A DNA stretch of 64,000 bases from Pseudonocardiaceae bacterium YIM PH 21723 (GCA_003600225.1 QZFT01000089.1:124001-188000), one strand, 5' to 3'; positions 1-8,374 are shown, numbered from the stretch's first letter. The notes: generated by a model not told the origin, from the letters alone. Translations and numbers: made by a program.

Positions 1-105
1 GGCCGGCGCGGACGGGTGGCGTGGATTGTTGGTCAGCCAGGTGTCCACCGGACGCTGGTTGTCCAGGTATAGGCCCTTGGTCACCAACGGGTAGGGGTTT
101 CCCAC
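1..105 (-). CDS. Partial phage/element protein, N-terminal 35 codons
   Basis: The frame opens with GTG at 105, preceded by a GAGAGGGG Shine-Dalgarno, and stays open for 35 codons to the window edge. The start of the product reads MGNPYPLVTKGLY. It lies just beyond a minus-strand terminator (131-161), so it is probably the first gene of the next transcription unit of the element. I do not recognise the product. The frame could also be read through from further upstream, but the SD supports this start. Confidence 0.5.
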   Translation of the reverse strand, partial: MGNPYPLVTKGLYLDNQRPVDTWLTNNPRHPSAPA

Positions 106-130
106 TGCTGCACCCCTCTCAGCTGCGGGA

Positions 131-161
131 AAAGCAAAATGCCCCCGTCGAGGACGAGGGC
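131..161 (-). terminator. Rho-independent terminator of the leftward phage operon
   Basis: On the minus strand a 9 bp stem (GCCCTCGTC / GACGGGGGC, one G-U pair) with a 3 nt loop is followed by ATTTTGCTTTT. It lies 36 nt after the stop of the last operon gene and closes the run of overlapping genes that starts at 10,791. Confidence 0.75.
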
Positions 162-196
162 ATGAGGGTTCCTCATTCAGTGTCTCATTAGGCTGT

Positions 197-400
197 TTAG
201 CCGTCAACTTTCCTCGGGCGGCGGGCAATTCGCTTCCGAATACCGTCGCAGCGCAGCAGCGCGGCCGGGTCGATCAGCCCGTTGGGGTTGCGGGTGAGCT
301 GGCCGCGGTGAATCCAGTTCCGCACCATGTGCGCCGTGCAGTAACCGTATTCAGCGCGCACCAGCTCGGCGGCCTGCTCGGTGGTCAAGCCGCCGGTCAC
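197..400 (-). CDS. Small helix-turn-helix protein (67 aa)
   Basis: The GTG start at 400 overlaps the stop of the upstream gene (GTGA), so translation is probably coupled. A longer reading of the frame from 553 is out of register with the operon pattern. The product has LTTEQAAELVRAEYG, then a recognition-helix-like stretch and a basic tail (RKRIARRPRK). This resembles the MerR/excisionase-type winged HTH of small phage DNA-binding proteins. It is the last gene before the terminator. Its role could be regulatory; this is inference. Confidence 0.6.
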   Translation of the reverse strand: MTGGLTTEQAAELVRAEYGYCTAHMVRNWIHRGQLTRNPNGLIDPAALLRCDGIRKRIARRPRKVDG

Positions 401-1095
401 GACGCGACCACCCAGGACTGCTGCAGCCGCAGCAGGTCCATCCCGGAATACGGTCGGCTGCAAGTCCCACACCGGTAGGCCTTCGGCACGTTGTCCCGGT
501 ACTCGACGAACACCTGTCCGTCGCAGGGCACACCGCGCACGGTGCCCATGCACGGCCCGGCGGGCTTGTCCTCATCGGGCAGCAGCGCCAGGTACCGCAT
601 GGTGCGATAGGCCCGGCGAACCTGTTGCCAGACCTCGGCCACCCACTGCTGTCGTAACAGGTAGCGGTCTAGCCATCCGATGAGATACGCGCAGTCAGAG
701 GCCAGTGCCGGACGTGGTTCAACGTCTTGGCCGATCTCGGCGCGGATTCGGTTGGCTAAGGCCAGGACCATGACCGGTGGCCAGGGGATGCCGTCGGGGC
801 CGGTGGTGGACCGCGGGTCGCAGAGCACAATCGCGTCGTCGTTGGCCGGGCTGGTGGACCGGTATCCGGGGGCGCGGGTGCCGTCGATGCTCTGCCGGAG
901 CTTCTGGCGGGTCCAGTCCTGGCTGCTGGTGGCATACAGGCCGGGTAGATCATCGAGCATGCCGATCAGCCGTTCAATGCACCGCAGGCAGCCCCAGCGA
1001 CCTTCGATGCCGCAGCGACGATGTCCGCACTCCAGCGAATCGCTATCACAGGTTCGGCACCGTTCCCGGTGGCAGCCGAGCAGACAAATCGTCAT
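397..1095 (-). CDS. Cysteine-rich phage protein with two zinc-binding regions (232 aa)
   Basis: The N-terminus packs about nine cysteines and several histidines in the first 40 residues, including CRTC and CLRC pairs. The C-terminus has a second set (CMGT, CDG and CGTC). Both look like zinc knuckles or ribbons around a helical middle. The ATG at 1095 overlaps the stop of the upstream gene (ATGA). Proteins of this style occur in actinophage early regions. I do not recognise a specific function. Confidence 0.6.
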   Translation of the reverse strand: MTICLLGCHRERCRTCDSDSLECGHRRCGIEGRWGCLRCIERLIGMLDDLPGLYATSSQDWTRQKLRQSIDGTRAPGYRSTSPANDDAIVLCDPRSTTGPDGIPWPPVMVLALANRIRAEIGQDVEPRPALASDCAYLIGWLDRYLLRQQWVAEVWQQVRRAYRTMRYLALLPDEDKPAGPCMGTVRGVPCDGQVFVEYRDNVPKAYRCGTCSRPYSGMDLLRLQQSWVVAS

Positions 1096-1274
1096 GCGGC
1101 ACCGTCCTCGGTGCCAGGCAGCAGGCCGAGCATGTCCAACAGCTGCTCCAGCTCGGCCGGGCTGCTGACAGCGCGGGCAACGGTGAGCTGCGCGCGGCGG
1201 ATCTGCTGCGGCGTCGGCGGATGTGTGACCGGTAGTCCTGATCCGTTGCCGGACTGGTTGCCGTCCCAGGTCAT
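1092..1274 (-). CDS. Small hypothetical protein (60 aa)
   Basis: Both ends are 4 nt ATGA overlaps with the neighbours, which fixes the start at 1274 rather than at 1652 in the same frame. The product begins MTWDGNQSGNGSG and continues into a helical, charged segment (QQIRRAQLTVARAV, then ELEQLLDMLGLL). No family is recognised. The exact fit in the overlap chain is the main reason to accept it. Confidence 0.6.
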   Translation of the reverse strand: MTWDGNQSGNGSGLPVTHPPTPQQIRRAQLTVARAVSSPAELEQLLDMLGLLPGTEDGAA

Positions 1275-1519
1275 GCCGCGTCCTTCCTGCCGTTGTTCAG
1301 CCAGGCTCGGGCCCTGGCGGCCAGCTGGTAGAGCCAGGTCATGTCTGCTTCCGGCGCGTCGAGGTCGACGACTTCGGCCGGCGTCTCGGCGACCACGGGC
1401 GTGGCCGGTGCGGTGGGCGGGCGCGGGATCACCCGGGAGCGTGTACTGCAGGCGTCGGCGTCCTGGCAGATGCCGATTTCGGCGTTGGGGTTGTGGTGTC
1501 CGCATAACCAGCAGCGCAT
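1271..1519 (-). CDS. Small CxxC protein (82 aa)
   Basis: The N-terminus MRCWLCGHHNPNAEIGIC carries a possible zinc-ribbon half site. A Pro/Ala/Glu-rich linker and a C-terminal helix follow. The ATG at 1519 directly abuts the stop of the next gene upstream (TGAATG), and the stop overlaps the downstream start. Function unknown. Confidence 0.6.
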   Translation of the reverse strand: MRCWLCGHHNPNAEIGICQDADACSTRSRVIPRPPTAPATPVVAETPAEVVDLDAPEADMTWLYQLAARARAWLNNGRKDAA

Positions 1520-1720
1520 TCAGGCCTCCGGAGTGGTGTGCCGTTGGTGGCAGGTCCGGCAGCGGCGCCACATGCGCCAGGTGGTGCCGGTCAGTACTTG
1601 GCGCCGGTGGTAGCGCTCCCCCGGGCGGATGAGGCTGTTGCAGCTGCCGCACATGCGCGCCTTGCGGGCGATGGGCTGGTGGTCGAACTGCACGGTCCGG
1701 CGGGTGGGCAGGTCGGACAT
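1520..1720 (-). CDS. Small zinc-ribbon protein (66 aa)
   Basis: Two CxxC pairs (MCGSC near residue 23 and CRTC near residue 54) are about 30 residues apart around a basic segment. This spacing suits a zinc ribbon. The start at 1720 shares one base with the upstream stop (TGATG), so I choose it over the longer reading from 2107. It is probably a small nucleic-acid-binding protein; this is inference. Confidence 0.6.
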   Translation of the reverse strand: MSDLPTRRTVQFDHQPIARKARMCGSCNSLIRPGERYHRRQVLTGTTWRMWRRCRTCHQRHTTPEA

Positions 1721-2190
1721 CAGCTCTCCTCGGCTTCGCGTTCGGCGTGCGGCTGGGGCCGGGTGGAGCCGCTTGGGCCGGTGCATGGGCGGCCGACTCC
1801 GGCGCGGCAGGTGGGGCAAGCGCGGCGCAGGCGGTGGCGCCAGGATCGTTTGGGATCCCAGCCGAGGCTCTTGTAGAGGGTGGCCACGTGAGCGCGGACC
1901 TGCTTGGGGTTCGCGGCGGGGGCCCGATCTGCGCCGGTGACCTCGTCCAGCACGTCCTTGGCGGTGGTGCGTTCGCGCATCGGCCGGATGTGGTCTTCCT
2001 GCATGTGGCGGATGTTCATCCAGGCTGCGCACCTCAGCCGGTGTGTCTCCATGGCGGCGTTGATCTCGGCCTTGGACCAGTCCTGCCGGTCTGCGGCGGC
2101 TTTCCACTCCAGGACGTCGTCTTCGTCGACGCTGCGGTTGTCGTGGCGGACCAGCTGTTCCAGCAGGTCGATCACGTCATCTCGGGTCAC
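1720..2190 (-). CDS. Zinc-finger phage protein (156 aa)
   Basis: The N-terminal half is helical and acidic. The C-terminus has ACPTCRAGVGRPC followed about ten residues later by a histidine. This CxxC-x7-C-xn-H finger is common in actinobacterial phage and mobile-element proteins. The start at 2190 overlaps the upstream stop by 4 nt. DNA binding is likely, but the target is unknown. Confidence 0.65.
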   Translation of the reverse strand: MTRDDVIDLLEQLVRHDNRSVDEDDVLEWKAAADRQDWSKAEINAAMETHRLRCAAWMNIRHMQEDHIRPMRERTTAKDVLDEVTGADRAPAANPKQVRAHVATLYKSLGWDPKRSWRHRLRRACPTCRAGVGRPCTGPSGSTRPQPHAEREAEES

Positions 2191-2948
2191 TGGTCACCTC
2201 CGGGCTGGCGTAACGCCCGTACGCGGGACAGACGGCCGTCCCGGGCCGATGGGCGATCAACGGGCGGTTTGCCGTTCAGCTCGATGCGCAGGGATTCAGC
2301 GGACAGCGGCCGGTTGTCCCGGGCGATGCGCAGCAGCGCTGCCCGGATCGCGTCGTGGGTGTGGCCGGACAATGCCTTGCGGGCGATTCCCCGTACCGCT
2401 GCCCAGTTGCACAGGCCGTCCACAGCCTCGTAGTAGGTGTCAGCCAGTCGCGCGTCATCGGGTTTGGCTTTGGTTGCTGCGGCAGAAGCACCGTTAGGTG
2501 GTTCTGTAAGAGGGATAGGTAAAGGGGGGTCGGAGTCCTGGCCGGATTCCGCGCGGACATCCGTTGGTGTCCCGGCGGGACGTAGCTGCCTGAACTGCGG
2601 TGATGTAGAAATCGGTGTTCGCTGTTTGGCTTTTCGGGCTGCCTCGTTTTTGCGGAACTCCAGCACTTCGGATCTTGATTTATTGCGCCCGTTTTTCGTC
2701 CAGCCCACAAACCGGTACCCGGTGTGCTGCCCTTCGTGCTGAACGCGTTCCCAGAGGCCGACGCGCACCAGTCGATCGGCCTGCGCCGGGGTGCCGATCA
2801 TGTGGGCGATCTCCACCGGCACCAAGCCGTCGGTCAGCTGCTGCGCGGACCAGGCGCCTGCCCGGACCCACAGGCCGAGGGCAGCGTTTCCGGCTTGAAC
2901 TACGCGGGTGTGGAAGGTGAGATCGTCCTCAACCCTGAACCAGGTCAC
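2187..2948 (-). CDS. Phage replication-type DNA-binding protein (253 aa)
   Basis: The N-terminal block MTWFRVEDDLTFHTRV with GLWVRAGAWSAQQLTDG, then HMIGTPAQADRLV, matches the winged-helix N-domain of actinophage replisome-organiser-like proteins as I remember them. A basic linker (RKNEAARKAKQR) and a low-complexity Pro/Ser stretch lead to a C-terminal helical domain. The likely role is loading or organising replication at a phage origin. No helicase or primase is in the window, so that partner would lie elsewhere or be supplied by the host. Confidence 0.6.
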   Translation of the reverse strand: MTWFRVEDDLTFHTRVVQAGNAALGLWVRAGAWSAQQLTDGLVPVEIAHMIGTPAQADRLVRVGLWERVQHEGQHTGYRFVGWTKNGRNKSRSEVLEFRKNEAARKAKQRTPISTSPQFRQLRPAGTPTDVRAESGQDSDPPLPIPLTEPPNGASAAATKAKPDDARLADTYYEAVDGLCNWAAVRGIARKALSGHTHDAIRAALLRIARDNRPLSAESLRIELNGKPPVDRPSARDGRLSRVRALRQPGGDQ

Positions 2949-3202
2949 GCGACACCTCCGAGCTGCTGGCGTGGCGGATTCGGCGGCGCGAACCGGGCGC
3001 GAATCCGGGCGACGGTGTAGGTAGTCAGCCGGGTGTGCGCGGCGATCTCGGCATCAGTCCAGCCCGCGCCGTGCAGTTCCTGGACGAGCTGCTGTCGCAG
3101 CAGCGGCGGCAGGATCTCGGCCGGTTCCACGCCCTGGCGGCACGCGTTGTAGGTCCGTGTGTCGCGCAACGCGGTGAGGTTGGGGGGAAGTGGTCCGGTC
3201 AT
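2945..3202 (-). CDS. Small HTH protein (85 aa)
   Basis: The start MTGPLPPNLTALRD at 3202 overlaps the methyltransferase stop (ATGA). The C-terminal half has GWTDAEIAAHTRLTTYTVARI, a clear helix-turn-helix of the homeodomain/sigma-region-4 type, then a basic tail. It is probably a DNA-binding accessory factor of the early operon. Target unknown. Confidence 0.6.
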   Translation of the reverse strand: MTGPLPPNLTALRDTRTYNACRQGVEPAEILPPLLRQQLVQELHGAGWTDAEIAAHTRLTTYTVARIRARFAPPNPPRQQLGGVA

Positions 3203-4878
3203 GCGGCCACCGCCTCGTAGAGGTCGATCGGGTCGCCGGTGACTGCTTCGACGACGGCGGCGATCAGGTCGCGGGCGATCGGCGGGGTGACGGCGTTGCC
3301 GTACAGCCGGACCTTGGACCGCTTGGAGCCGAACGGCGTTTCGAAGGTGGGCCGGAAGGCCATGCCGTCGCGGATCTCTTCCAGCAGCAGCATGCGGAAG
3401 TAGCAGTCCATAACGTCGGCTTCGGTCTGGACGAGCGCATCCCCGGCGATGGTGGTCTGGGTCGGGAGGGGGTCGCGGTCCAGGGCGCGGAACATGCCGG
3501 TGTCGTAGGCGTACAGCATGTTCGGGTCCCACCGCAGGCCGCTGCCTGCGGTGAGCGCGGCCAGGCCGTGGTGATTACCCGCGGCGGCGAAGGTGTCCAG
3601 CGGTTCGACGATGTGCTTGGGCCGGTTGTGGTTGCGCAGCGGGATGATGCACAGGCCTTCGGACTCGGTGGTGGTCCGGGTGCGCATCGGCTCGTCGGCC
3701 AGCCGGGCGGTGTCGTTCCAGGTGCCCCCGGCGGGCACCAGCAGCGCGTTCTCCGCTCGGGCGGTCTGGGCGCGATGCGGCCTCAGCGCCGGGCGAGCCT
3801 GCTTGCCTTCCCTGCCTTCCATCGGAATCAGCAGCGGCGGACAGGACCAGGTCGGGCCCTGGACGTGGCCATACCGCCGGACGCCGTCGGTGATCCGGGC
3901 CATGGTCTTGGGGCTGAGCGGCAGGCCGCCGTACTTCGCCTTGGGTGGTTTGTCGCCGAGCCGGATGCCGGGCACGGCGGTGTTGACCACGGCCAGCGCG
4001 GGCAGGACGAACGGGTGCACCTCGCCGTAGCGGCAGGCCACGGTCGGACACCGGTACAGGTACTGCCCGTTCGCGCCGTAGCTGCCGTAGGGCTTGGCCG
4101 GGTCCTTCGGTGCCTGCATCGCGGACACGACGTGGTCGCCCATCGGGCAGTAGGCGCGAGGCCGGGTCCATTTGTCCCAGTCCGGTTCCCGGTAGCGCTC
4201 CTGCCAGAACACGACGTACACGCGATCGCGGAGTTGGGGCGCCGGGGCGCCGAGCTGGTGCGCGAACGCGCTGTTGAGGGTCAGCACCTTGTGGCAGTAA
4301 CCGATCTTGCGCATTCGGGCGATCCACTTCGGGAAGTACCACCAGGTCAGCAGCTCGGTGGTGTTCTCGACGATCACCACCTTGTAGCGGTGGTGCTCGG
4401 CGAATCGCGGTACGTCGTGCATGAGGGCGCGGGATCGCTCGGCGGTGTCGGCGGCGGCCGGCTCGTCGTCCTCGTCGTCGAAGTCGGCCAGGTCGAACAG
4501 CGCCGGTTCGGTCGGGTCGTCGGCAAAGGTGCGCTTGCGCCCGGCGGCACGTGACCAGAACGTGCAGGACGGTGACGCCCACAGGCCGTCGGTCGCCGGG
4601 AAGTCCCGTGGGTCGGCCTTGGCCAGGTCTTCCATGTCGTGGACGGCGTGCGGGAAGTTGTGTTCGTGGGTGTCGATGGCGATCTTGGCGTGATTGCTGG
4701 CACGGACGACCCGGTTGCCCGGTACAGCCTCGATTCCCGTCGAGGATCCGCCGCCACCGCAGAACAAGTCCGTCCAGGTGAAGTCGCCGTCCGGTGCCTT
4801 GGGGCTGCGGATGATCTCCGGCAGGAACAGGGTGCCGACTCGTCCTGGGGCCAGCGGGCCCAGCTGTGCGGGGCTCAC
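3199..4878 (-). CDS. Orphan C5-cytosine DNA methyltransferase (559 aa)
   Basis: The protein transfers methyl from SAM to cytosine in DNA. Motif I is DLFCGGGGSSTGIE (about residues 37-50). Motif IV is SPSCTFWS, with the catalytic Cys near 105. Motif VI is VIVENTTELL, motif VIII is QLRDRVYVV, and motif X is GNAVTPPIARDL at the C-terminus. The residue before the catalytic Cys is Ser rather than the usual Pro; SPxCT versions are known in actinophage enzymes. I choose the GTG at 4878 because it overlaps the upstream stop as GTGA; an ATG at 4899 adds seven residues. No restriction enzyme is adjacent, so protection of phage DNA is the likely role. Confidence 0.85.
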   Translation of the reverse strand: MSPAQLGPLAPGRVGTLFLPEIIRSPKAPDGDFTWTDLFCGGGGSSTGIEAVPGNRVVRASNHAKIAIDTHEHNFPHAVHDMEDLAKADPRDFPATDGLWASPSCTFWSRAAGRKRTFADDPTEPALFDLADFDDEDDEPAAADTAERSRALMHDVPRFAEHHRYKVVIVENTTELLTWWYFPKWIARMRKIGYCHKVLTLNSAFAHQLGAPAPQLRDRVYVVFWQERYREPDWDKWTRPRAYCPMGDHVVSAMQAPKDPAKPYGSYGANGQYLYRCPTVACRYGEVHPFVLPALAVVNTAVPGIRLGDKPPKAKYGGLPLSPKTMARITDGVRRYGHVQGPTWSCPPLLIPMEGREGKQARPALRPHRAQTARAENALLVPAGGTWNDTARLADEPMRTRTTTESEGLCIIPLRNHNRPKHIVEPLDTFAAAGNHHGLAALTAGSGLRWDPNMLYAYDTGMFRALDRDPLPTQTTIAGDALVQTEADVMDCYFRMLLLEEIRDGMAFRPTFETPFGSKRSKVRLYGNAVTPPIARDLIAAVVEAVTGDPIDLYEAVAA

Positions 4879-5135
4879 GCCACACCGTCCAGGAACCATG
4901 GGAGCGGTCGACGGGACCAGCGATCGACCGACCTTTCGTGTTCGCCGAGGTGCCGAGCGATCCGAAGAGTTCCCCAGCCACGATCGCGCAGCGTGTAAAC
5001 GGCCACACGGACCTCGGCCATCGTCAACGGCCTACCCACTACCTCCGCTACCGTCTGGCCCGGACGGTGATTCACCGCGCGGTGCACAGCCACCCAGTCG
5101 AACCAGGCGACGTCCGGTGCATTGCGGCGGTTCAT
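4875..5135 (-). CDS. Small HTH-like protein (86 aa)
   Basis: The start MNRRNAPDVAWFDWV at 5135 overlaps the upstream stop (ATGA). The sequence GWGTLRIARHLGEHERSVDRW near the C-terminus reads as a helix-turn-helix. It ends four bases into the methyltransferase gene. No specific family is recognised. Confidence 0.55.
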   Translation of the reverse strand: MNRRNAPDVAWFDWVAVHRAVNHRPGQTVAEVVGRPLTMAEVRVAVYTLRDRGWGTLRIARHLGEHERSVDRWSRRPLPWFLDGVA

Positions 5136-5536
5136 CGCGCCACCTCGGCGTGCTGCGGCTGGATGAACATCCGTGTTGCGCGCGGGGGCCGTGTAAACAG
5201 TCCGTCCATGTCCGGGGGCTCGGGTTTGGGCCGTGGTTCCCCGCCACCGCCACCGCCGCGGGGCCGGAACTGAATGCAGTGGTAGAGGTTGGCCGAGTCG
5301 AAGCCGCCGTCCCGCCATACCTCGTTGTCCGGCTGCTGCAGCCACTCGGCCGGGGTACGGCCAGCCAGGGCGATCAGCAGCAGCGGGCAGCCCTGCACGG
5401 TGATACCGGCCCTGAACGGGGCGTCCCGTAGACAACGGGCGCACCACTGGGCTTCCCAGGCATAGCCCATGGTGCCGTTGCTGAACGGGCTACCGGGACG
5501 GGACCGGTCATAGGCCTCGTCGTAGTCGATGCTCAT
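5132..5536 (-). CDS. Actinophage-type hypothetical protein (134 aa)
   Basis: The segment FSNGTMGYAWEAQWCARC, with a further Cys and a C-terminal CIQF, resembles a widespread actinophage early protein of unknown function. A seven-glycine linker and a proline-rich tail follow. The ends overlap both neighbours by 4 nt. A metal-binding role for the cysteines is possible but unproven. Confidence 0.55.
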   Translation of the reverse strand: MSIDYDEAYDRSRPGSPFSNGTMGYAWEAQWCARCLRDAPFRAGITVQGCPLLLIALAGRTPAEWLQQPDNEVWRDGGFDSANLYHCIQFRPRGGGGGGEPRPKPEPPDMDGLFTRPPRATRMFIQPQHAEVAR

Positions 5537-6072
5537 GCTGCGTCGCCGTCCTCGTCTAGGTCGGCCAGCCGCTCTAGCTGGTCAGGGTGCGGGTCGCAGT
5601 CGGCCCATGTACGGCCCAGGGGCATCTGCCAGATCAATCCGTGTCGCAAGACCGGCCACTGCTGGGGATCGCGGCGCGCGGGGACCAACAGCCCGTTCGC
5701 GTAGGCCCAGGCGGGCCGGTGGTGGACGCCCTGGGGCCCTCGGTGACAGGCTGGGTGCAGGGCCACCAGGTTGATCAGCGCGTCTCGGCCGCCCTGGCTG
5801 CGCATAAGCCGGTGGTTGGCTTCCCATAGGTCGGGTTGGAGCCATCGGCCGCACATGTCGCAGGTGCCCTCAGCCCGGTCGTACACTGCGGCGCGCAGCT
5901 GGCGCGGGATTCGGGAGGTGCACCTGCGCAGGTGCACATGTCGACGTAGCGGAATGCGCTGCACGTCGGCCACCGCGTCCTCCACGGGCCGGGCCGGCGA
6001 CAACGACGTGTGCCGCTGCAGCTGACCGGTCGCGCGCAACGGCGACCGGCGGTGCAGACCGGTGCGCTTCAT
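5533..6072 (-). CDS. HNH endonuclease (179 aa)
   Basis: The core reads CDMC (71-74), ANH (85-87), then INLVALHPACH (100-110). This is the zinc-coordinating H-N-H fold with catalytic His87 and Asn101. The N-terminus is strongly basic (MKRTGLHRRSPLR). Phage HNH proteins of this kind cleave DNA, either as free nucleases or as packaging accessories. Its place in the early operon rather than beside a terminase favours a replication or recombination role; this is inference. Confidence 0.8.
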   Translation of the reverse strand: MKRTGLHRRSPLRATGQLQRHTSLSPARPVEDAVADVQRIPLRRHVHLRRCTSRIPRQLRAAVYDRAEGTCDMCGRWLQPDLWEANHRLMRSQGGRDALINLVALHPACHRGPQGVHHRPAWAYANGLLVPARRDPQQWPVLRHGLIWQMPLGRTWADCDPHPDQLERLADLDEDGDAA

Positions 6073-6452
6073 GCCGCACCCACTACAGAGAAGGCCTGCC
6101 GGACCAGCTGAGAAATGGTCTGCACGGTGCTGGTCACCTCACGGGCGATCCGGACCCGGTCGGCCGCGATCTCCCTGGACTTGGTGGCCAGCCGCAGCGC
6201 ATGCCACTGCTCGTAGGTGCGGGCGTCGATCCAGGCCTCCCGGTCGGCCACGGTGTAGCCGCCTCGGCTGACCTTCGGGCAGTCCTCGTCCATCGCGGCG
6301 GCCAGCTGGACCTTCTTGAGTTCACATTCCAGGTCCGTCTCGGAGTCCCGTGCGGCGGCCAGGGCCTTCTCCGCGATCAGCATGTCGGCGATACACCGGC
6401 GCAGCTTTTCCTCCACCTGCACCGGGTTCAGCGGCGTATAGGCCTGCGTCAT
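6069..6452 (-). CDS. Coiled-coil hypothetical protein (127 aa)
   Basis: The start MTQAYTPLNPVQVEEKL at 6452 makes a 4 nt overlap with the gene upstream; the same frame is open to 6488. Nearly the whole protein is predicted helical with charged heptads (EEKLRRCIADMLIAEKALAAARD). Its position next to the clamp-like and Rad52-like genes hints at a DNA-recombination accessory role, but no motif proves it. Confidence 0.5.
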   Translation of the reverse strand: MTQAYTPLNPVQVEEKLRRCIADMLIAEKALAAARDSETDLECELKKVQLAAAMDEDCPKVSRGGYTVADREAWIDARTYEQWHALRLATKSREIAADRVRIAREVTSTVQTISQLVRQAFSVVGAA

Positions 6453-7096
6453 GACGCCCTCCGCAGTTCCGACGGCGGGGTGTGCCACGCGATCTGCGGC
6501 AGCGGGTTCAGCGGCGCAGGCATCGGCATGAGCAGCGCTTGGTAGTTCGGCCCGGCCTGGATCATCACCGGGGTTTTCCCGCTGCCCAACGCGACTTTGA
6601 TGCGTTCACCTCGGCGGCGAGCCACGGTGAGGATCGGTGCCAGCAGCTCGGCGGACAGGTAGATCTCCGTGACCGATGCCGTGGTGGCGGCCTTGGCGAA
6701 GACGGCGCGCAGATCCACGTAAGGCTGGGTCACCAGCGGCACCCGGACACCGAAGGCCTGGTCGTCGTGGGAGATGTCCACCCGTAGCTGGCGGGCGGTC
6801 ACCGTCAGCTGGACGTCCTGCTGGCGGGTTCTCCTGCCGCACAGGGACTTGACCACGCTGAGCACGCGGCGGGTATCGGCGGTGGAGATCAAACACTCCG
6901 GCAGTCGGCCCTGGCAGGCTTCGAGGGCTTGACCGAGGTGGAATCGATTGCTGGAGATTCCCACCAGCATGTCGGTGGCCGGACTGTGCAGGTGGACCGC
7001 GGACAGCATCGGCAGCATAGGGTCCGACTCGGCGGTACAGAGCAGATCGGTCAGTAGCCCAGCCAGGTCGCGGGCGGACATGGTGATGGTGTTCAT
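6449..7096 (-). CDS. Sliding-clamp (DnaN)-like phage protein (215 aa)
   Basis: The product starts MNTITMSARDLAGLLTDLL and has a clamp-like pattern: ATDMLVGISSNRFHLG, a block before ISTADTRRVLSVVK, and later YLSAELLAPIL. This recalls one to two beta-clamp domains rather than the three of host DnaN (about 370-390 aa). If so, it could tether a polymerase or recombinase. The family call rests on pattern only. Start and stop are both in 4 nt overlaps. Confidence 0.45.
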   Translation of the reverse strand: MNTITMSARDLAGLLTDLLCTAESDPMLPMLSAVHLHSPATDMLVGISSNRFHLGQALEACQGRLPECLISTADTRRVLSVVKSLCGRRTRQQDVQLTVTARQLRVDISHDDQAFGVRVPLVTQPYVDLRAVFAKAATTASVTEIYLSAELLAPILTVARRRGERIKVALGSGKTPVMIQAGPNYQALLMPMPAPLNPLPQIAWHTPPSELRRAS

Positions 7097-7815
7097 GACG
7101 CACCGTCCTTGCGCACGGGCAGCTTCTTGACCGCCAGCAGGAACTCCGACAGCAGGGCCGGGCTGGCTTTGCCGATGTCGCCCCCGCGGTTCCATTGCGC
7201 GAACTGCTCGGCGAGCTGTTCGGGGGTGTAGCCGCGCTGGTGCCCGGCGGCGGCGATGGTGCGCCGCAGGCCGGCGGCCTCGGCGTCGCTGGGTTTGGGG
7301 TTCGCCTTGGCCGGGCGGGCGGTGGCCGGTGCGTCGATGACCTCCGGTCGGCCCTTCCAGAGATCCAGGGCGACCCCGAAACGCATGGCGCCGTTGCGGA
7401 TCGCGTTGCCGATCGCCTGTTTGACGGCGTTGCCGCCGCCTTTGCCGTCGGCGTGGCCGTAGCCCAGGCGGGTCACGCCGCATACCGTGAGCTTGATCCA
7501 CAGGCCGCCTTTGTCGTCGATGGCGGGCAGCCCGGTGGCGGTGTTAATGGCCAGCGGTTCCCAGGTCCAGGACGGATCGACCTGCAGCAGTCGTTCGGTG
7601 ACGAACGCGTGTCCCACATACGGCAGGTGGAAGTGGGCGTTGGTGATGGTGTTGCCGCATTCCGCGCACTTGCGCCGCTGGTGTTCCGGGCACGGCCGGT
7701 GTTCCCGCGACAGTTCCCCGCAGCGTTTACACCAGATCCGGGGCAGTACCCCGATCGCCTGGGCATCGAAGGCCTTGCGTAGTTCGTCGGCCTGTTCAGG
7801 CTGCATCCGACTCAC
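7093..7815 (-). CDS. Rad52-superfamily single-strand annealing protein (240 aa)
   Basis: The N-terminus carries a zinc ribbon (CKRC, CPEH, CAEC). The annealing core follows: PYVGHAFVTERLLQVDP, then GLWIKLTVCGVTRLGYG and AIGNAIRNGAMRFGVALDLW. That order is typical of Rad52/22-like annealing proteins of actinophages. A helical tail ends the protein. It would anneal complementary strands during phage recombination. The GTG at 7815 lies inside the upstream gene; an ATG at 7806 is an alternative. Confidence 0.75.
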   Translation of the reverse strand: MSRMQPEQADELRKAFDAQAIGVLPRIWCKRCGELSREHRPCPEHQRRKCAECGNTITNAHFHLPYVGHAFVTERLLQVDPSWTWEPLAINTATGLPAIDDKGGLWIKLTVCGVTRLGYGHADGKGGGNAVKQAIGNAIRNGAMRFGVALDLWKGRPEVIDAPATARPAKANPKPSDAEAAGLRRTIAAAGHQRGYTPEQLAEQFAQWNRGGDIGKASPALLSEFLLAVKKLPVRKDGAS

Positions 7816-8374
7816 CCGCTTCCAGCGCGCGCAGGGTGCCGTCGATCGCCAGGTGCCCGGACCGGATCAACTCGATGATGGTGCTGGCGGCGCCGGGTTC
7901 CAGCCGCACGGAGACGACACCGTTCGGGGTGGTGACGCTGATCCCGGGCAACTCGACTTCCCCGCCGGGGCCGACCGGATGCCCGGCGGCCTGCGCCAGC
8001 TCGATCAGCTCGGCGCGCGCCCAATCACGCAGCACCGGTTGGCGGGTGACCAGCTCCGGCGCGTAGGCCGCCAGCACCTCGGCCACCCGATCGGCCGGGC
8101 CGGTCACCACCATGTCGTCGGCGAGATGATCCGGGTAGCGGTCGACAAGCCAGCTGATCAGCTTCTGCTCGTCGTCGATGGTGACGCGCGGACGAGGCGC
8201 GGACATGGTCACCGTGCCCAGCAGCTGCCCGTCCGGAGTGACAGCGGACAGCCGGTCCTTGGGCGCCAGCATGTCGAAGGCCTCGGCGCGCGTCGCCTTG
8301 TCGATCTTCTGGGCGTGCTCCAGCAGCACCTTCAGGGTGGTTAGCTGCAACGCGACCGATCGGGAACCTCTCAT
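7796..8374 (-). CDS. Hypothetical phage protein (192 aa)
   Basis: The start MRGSRSVALQLTTLKVLLEH at 8374 overlaps the upstream stop (ATGA); the frame is open to 8539 but that part duplicates the neighbour's coding sequence. The middle shows a well-folded alpha/beta pattern (TPDGQLLGTVTMSAPRPRVTIDDEQKL in pieces), and DDMVVTGPADRVAEVLAA follows. Proteins of this type sit beside annealing proteins in actinophages. No catalytic motif is seen. Confidence 0.55.
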   Translation of the reverse strand: MRGSRSVALQLTTLKVLLEHAQKIDKATRAEAFDMLAPKDRLSAVTPDGQLLGTVTMSAPRPRVTIDDEQKLISWLVDRYPDHLADDMVVTGPADRVAEVLAAYAPELVTRQPVLRDWARAELIELAQAAGHPVGPGGEVELPGISVTTPNGVVSVRLEPGAASTIIELIRSGHLAIDGTLRALEAGESDAA

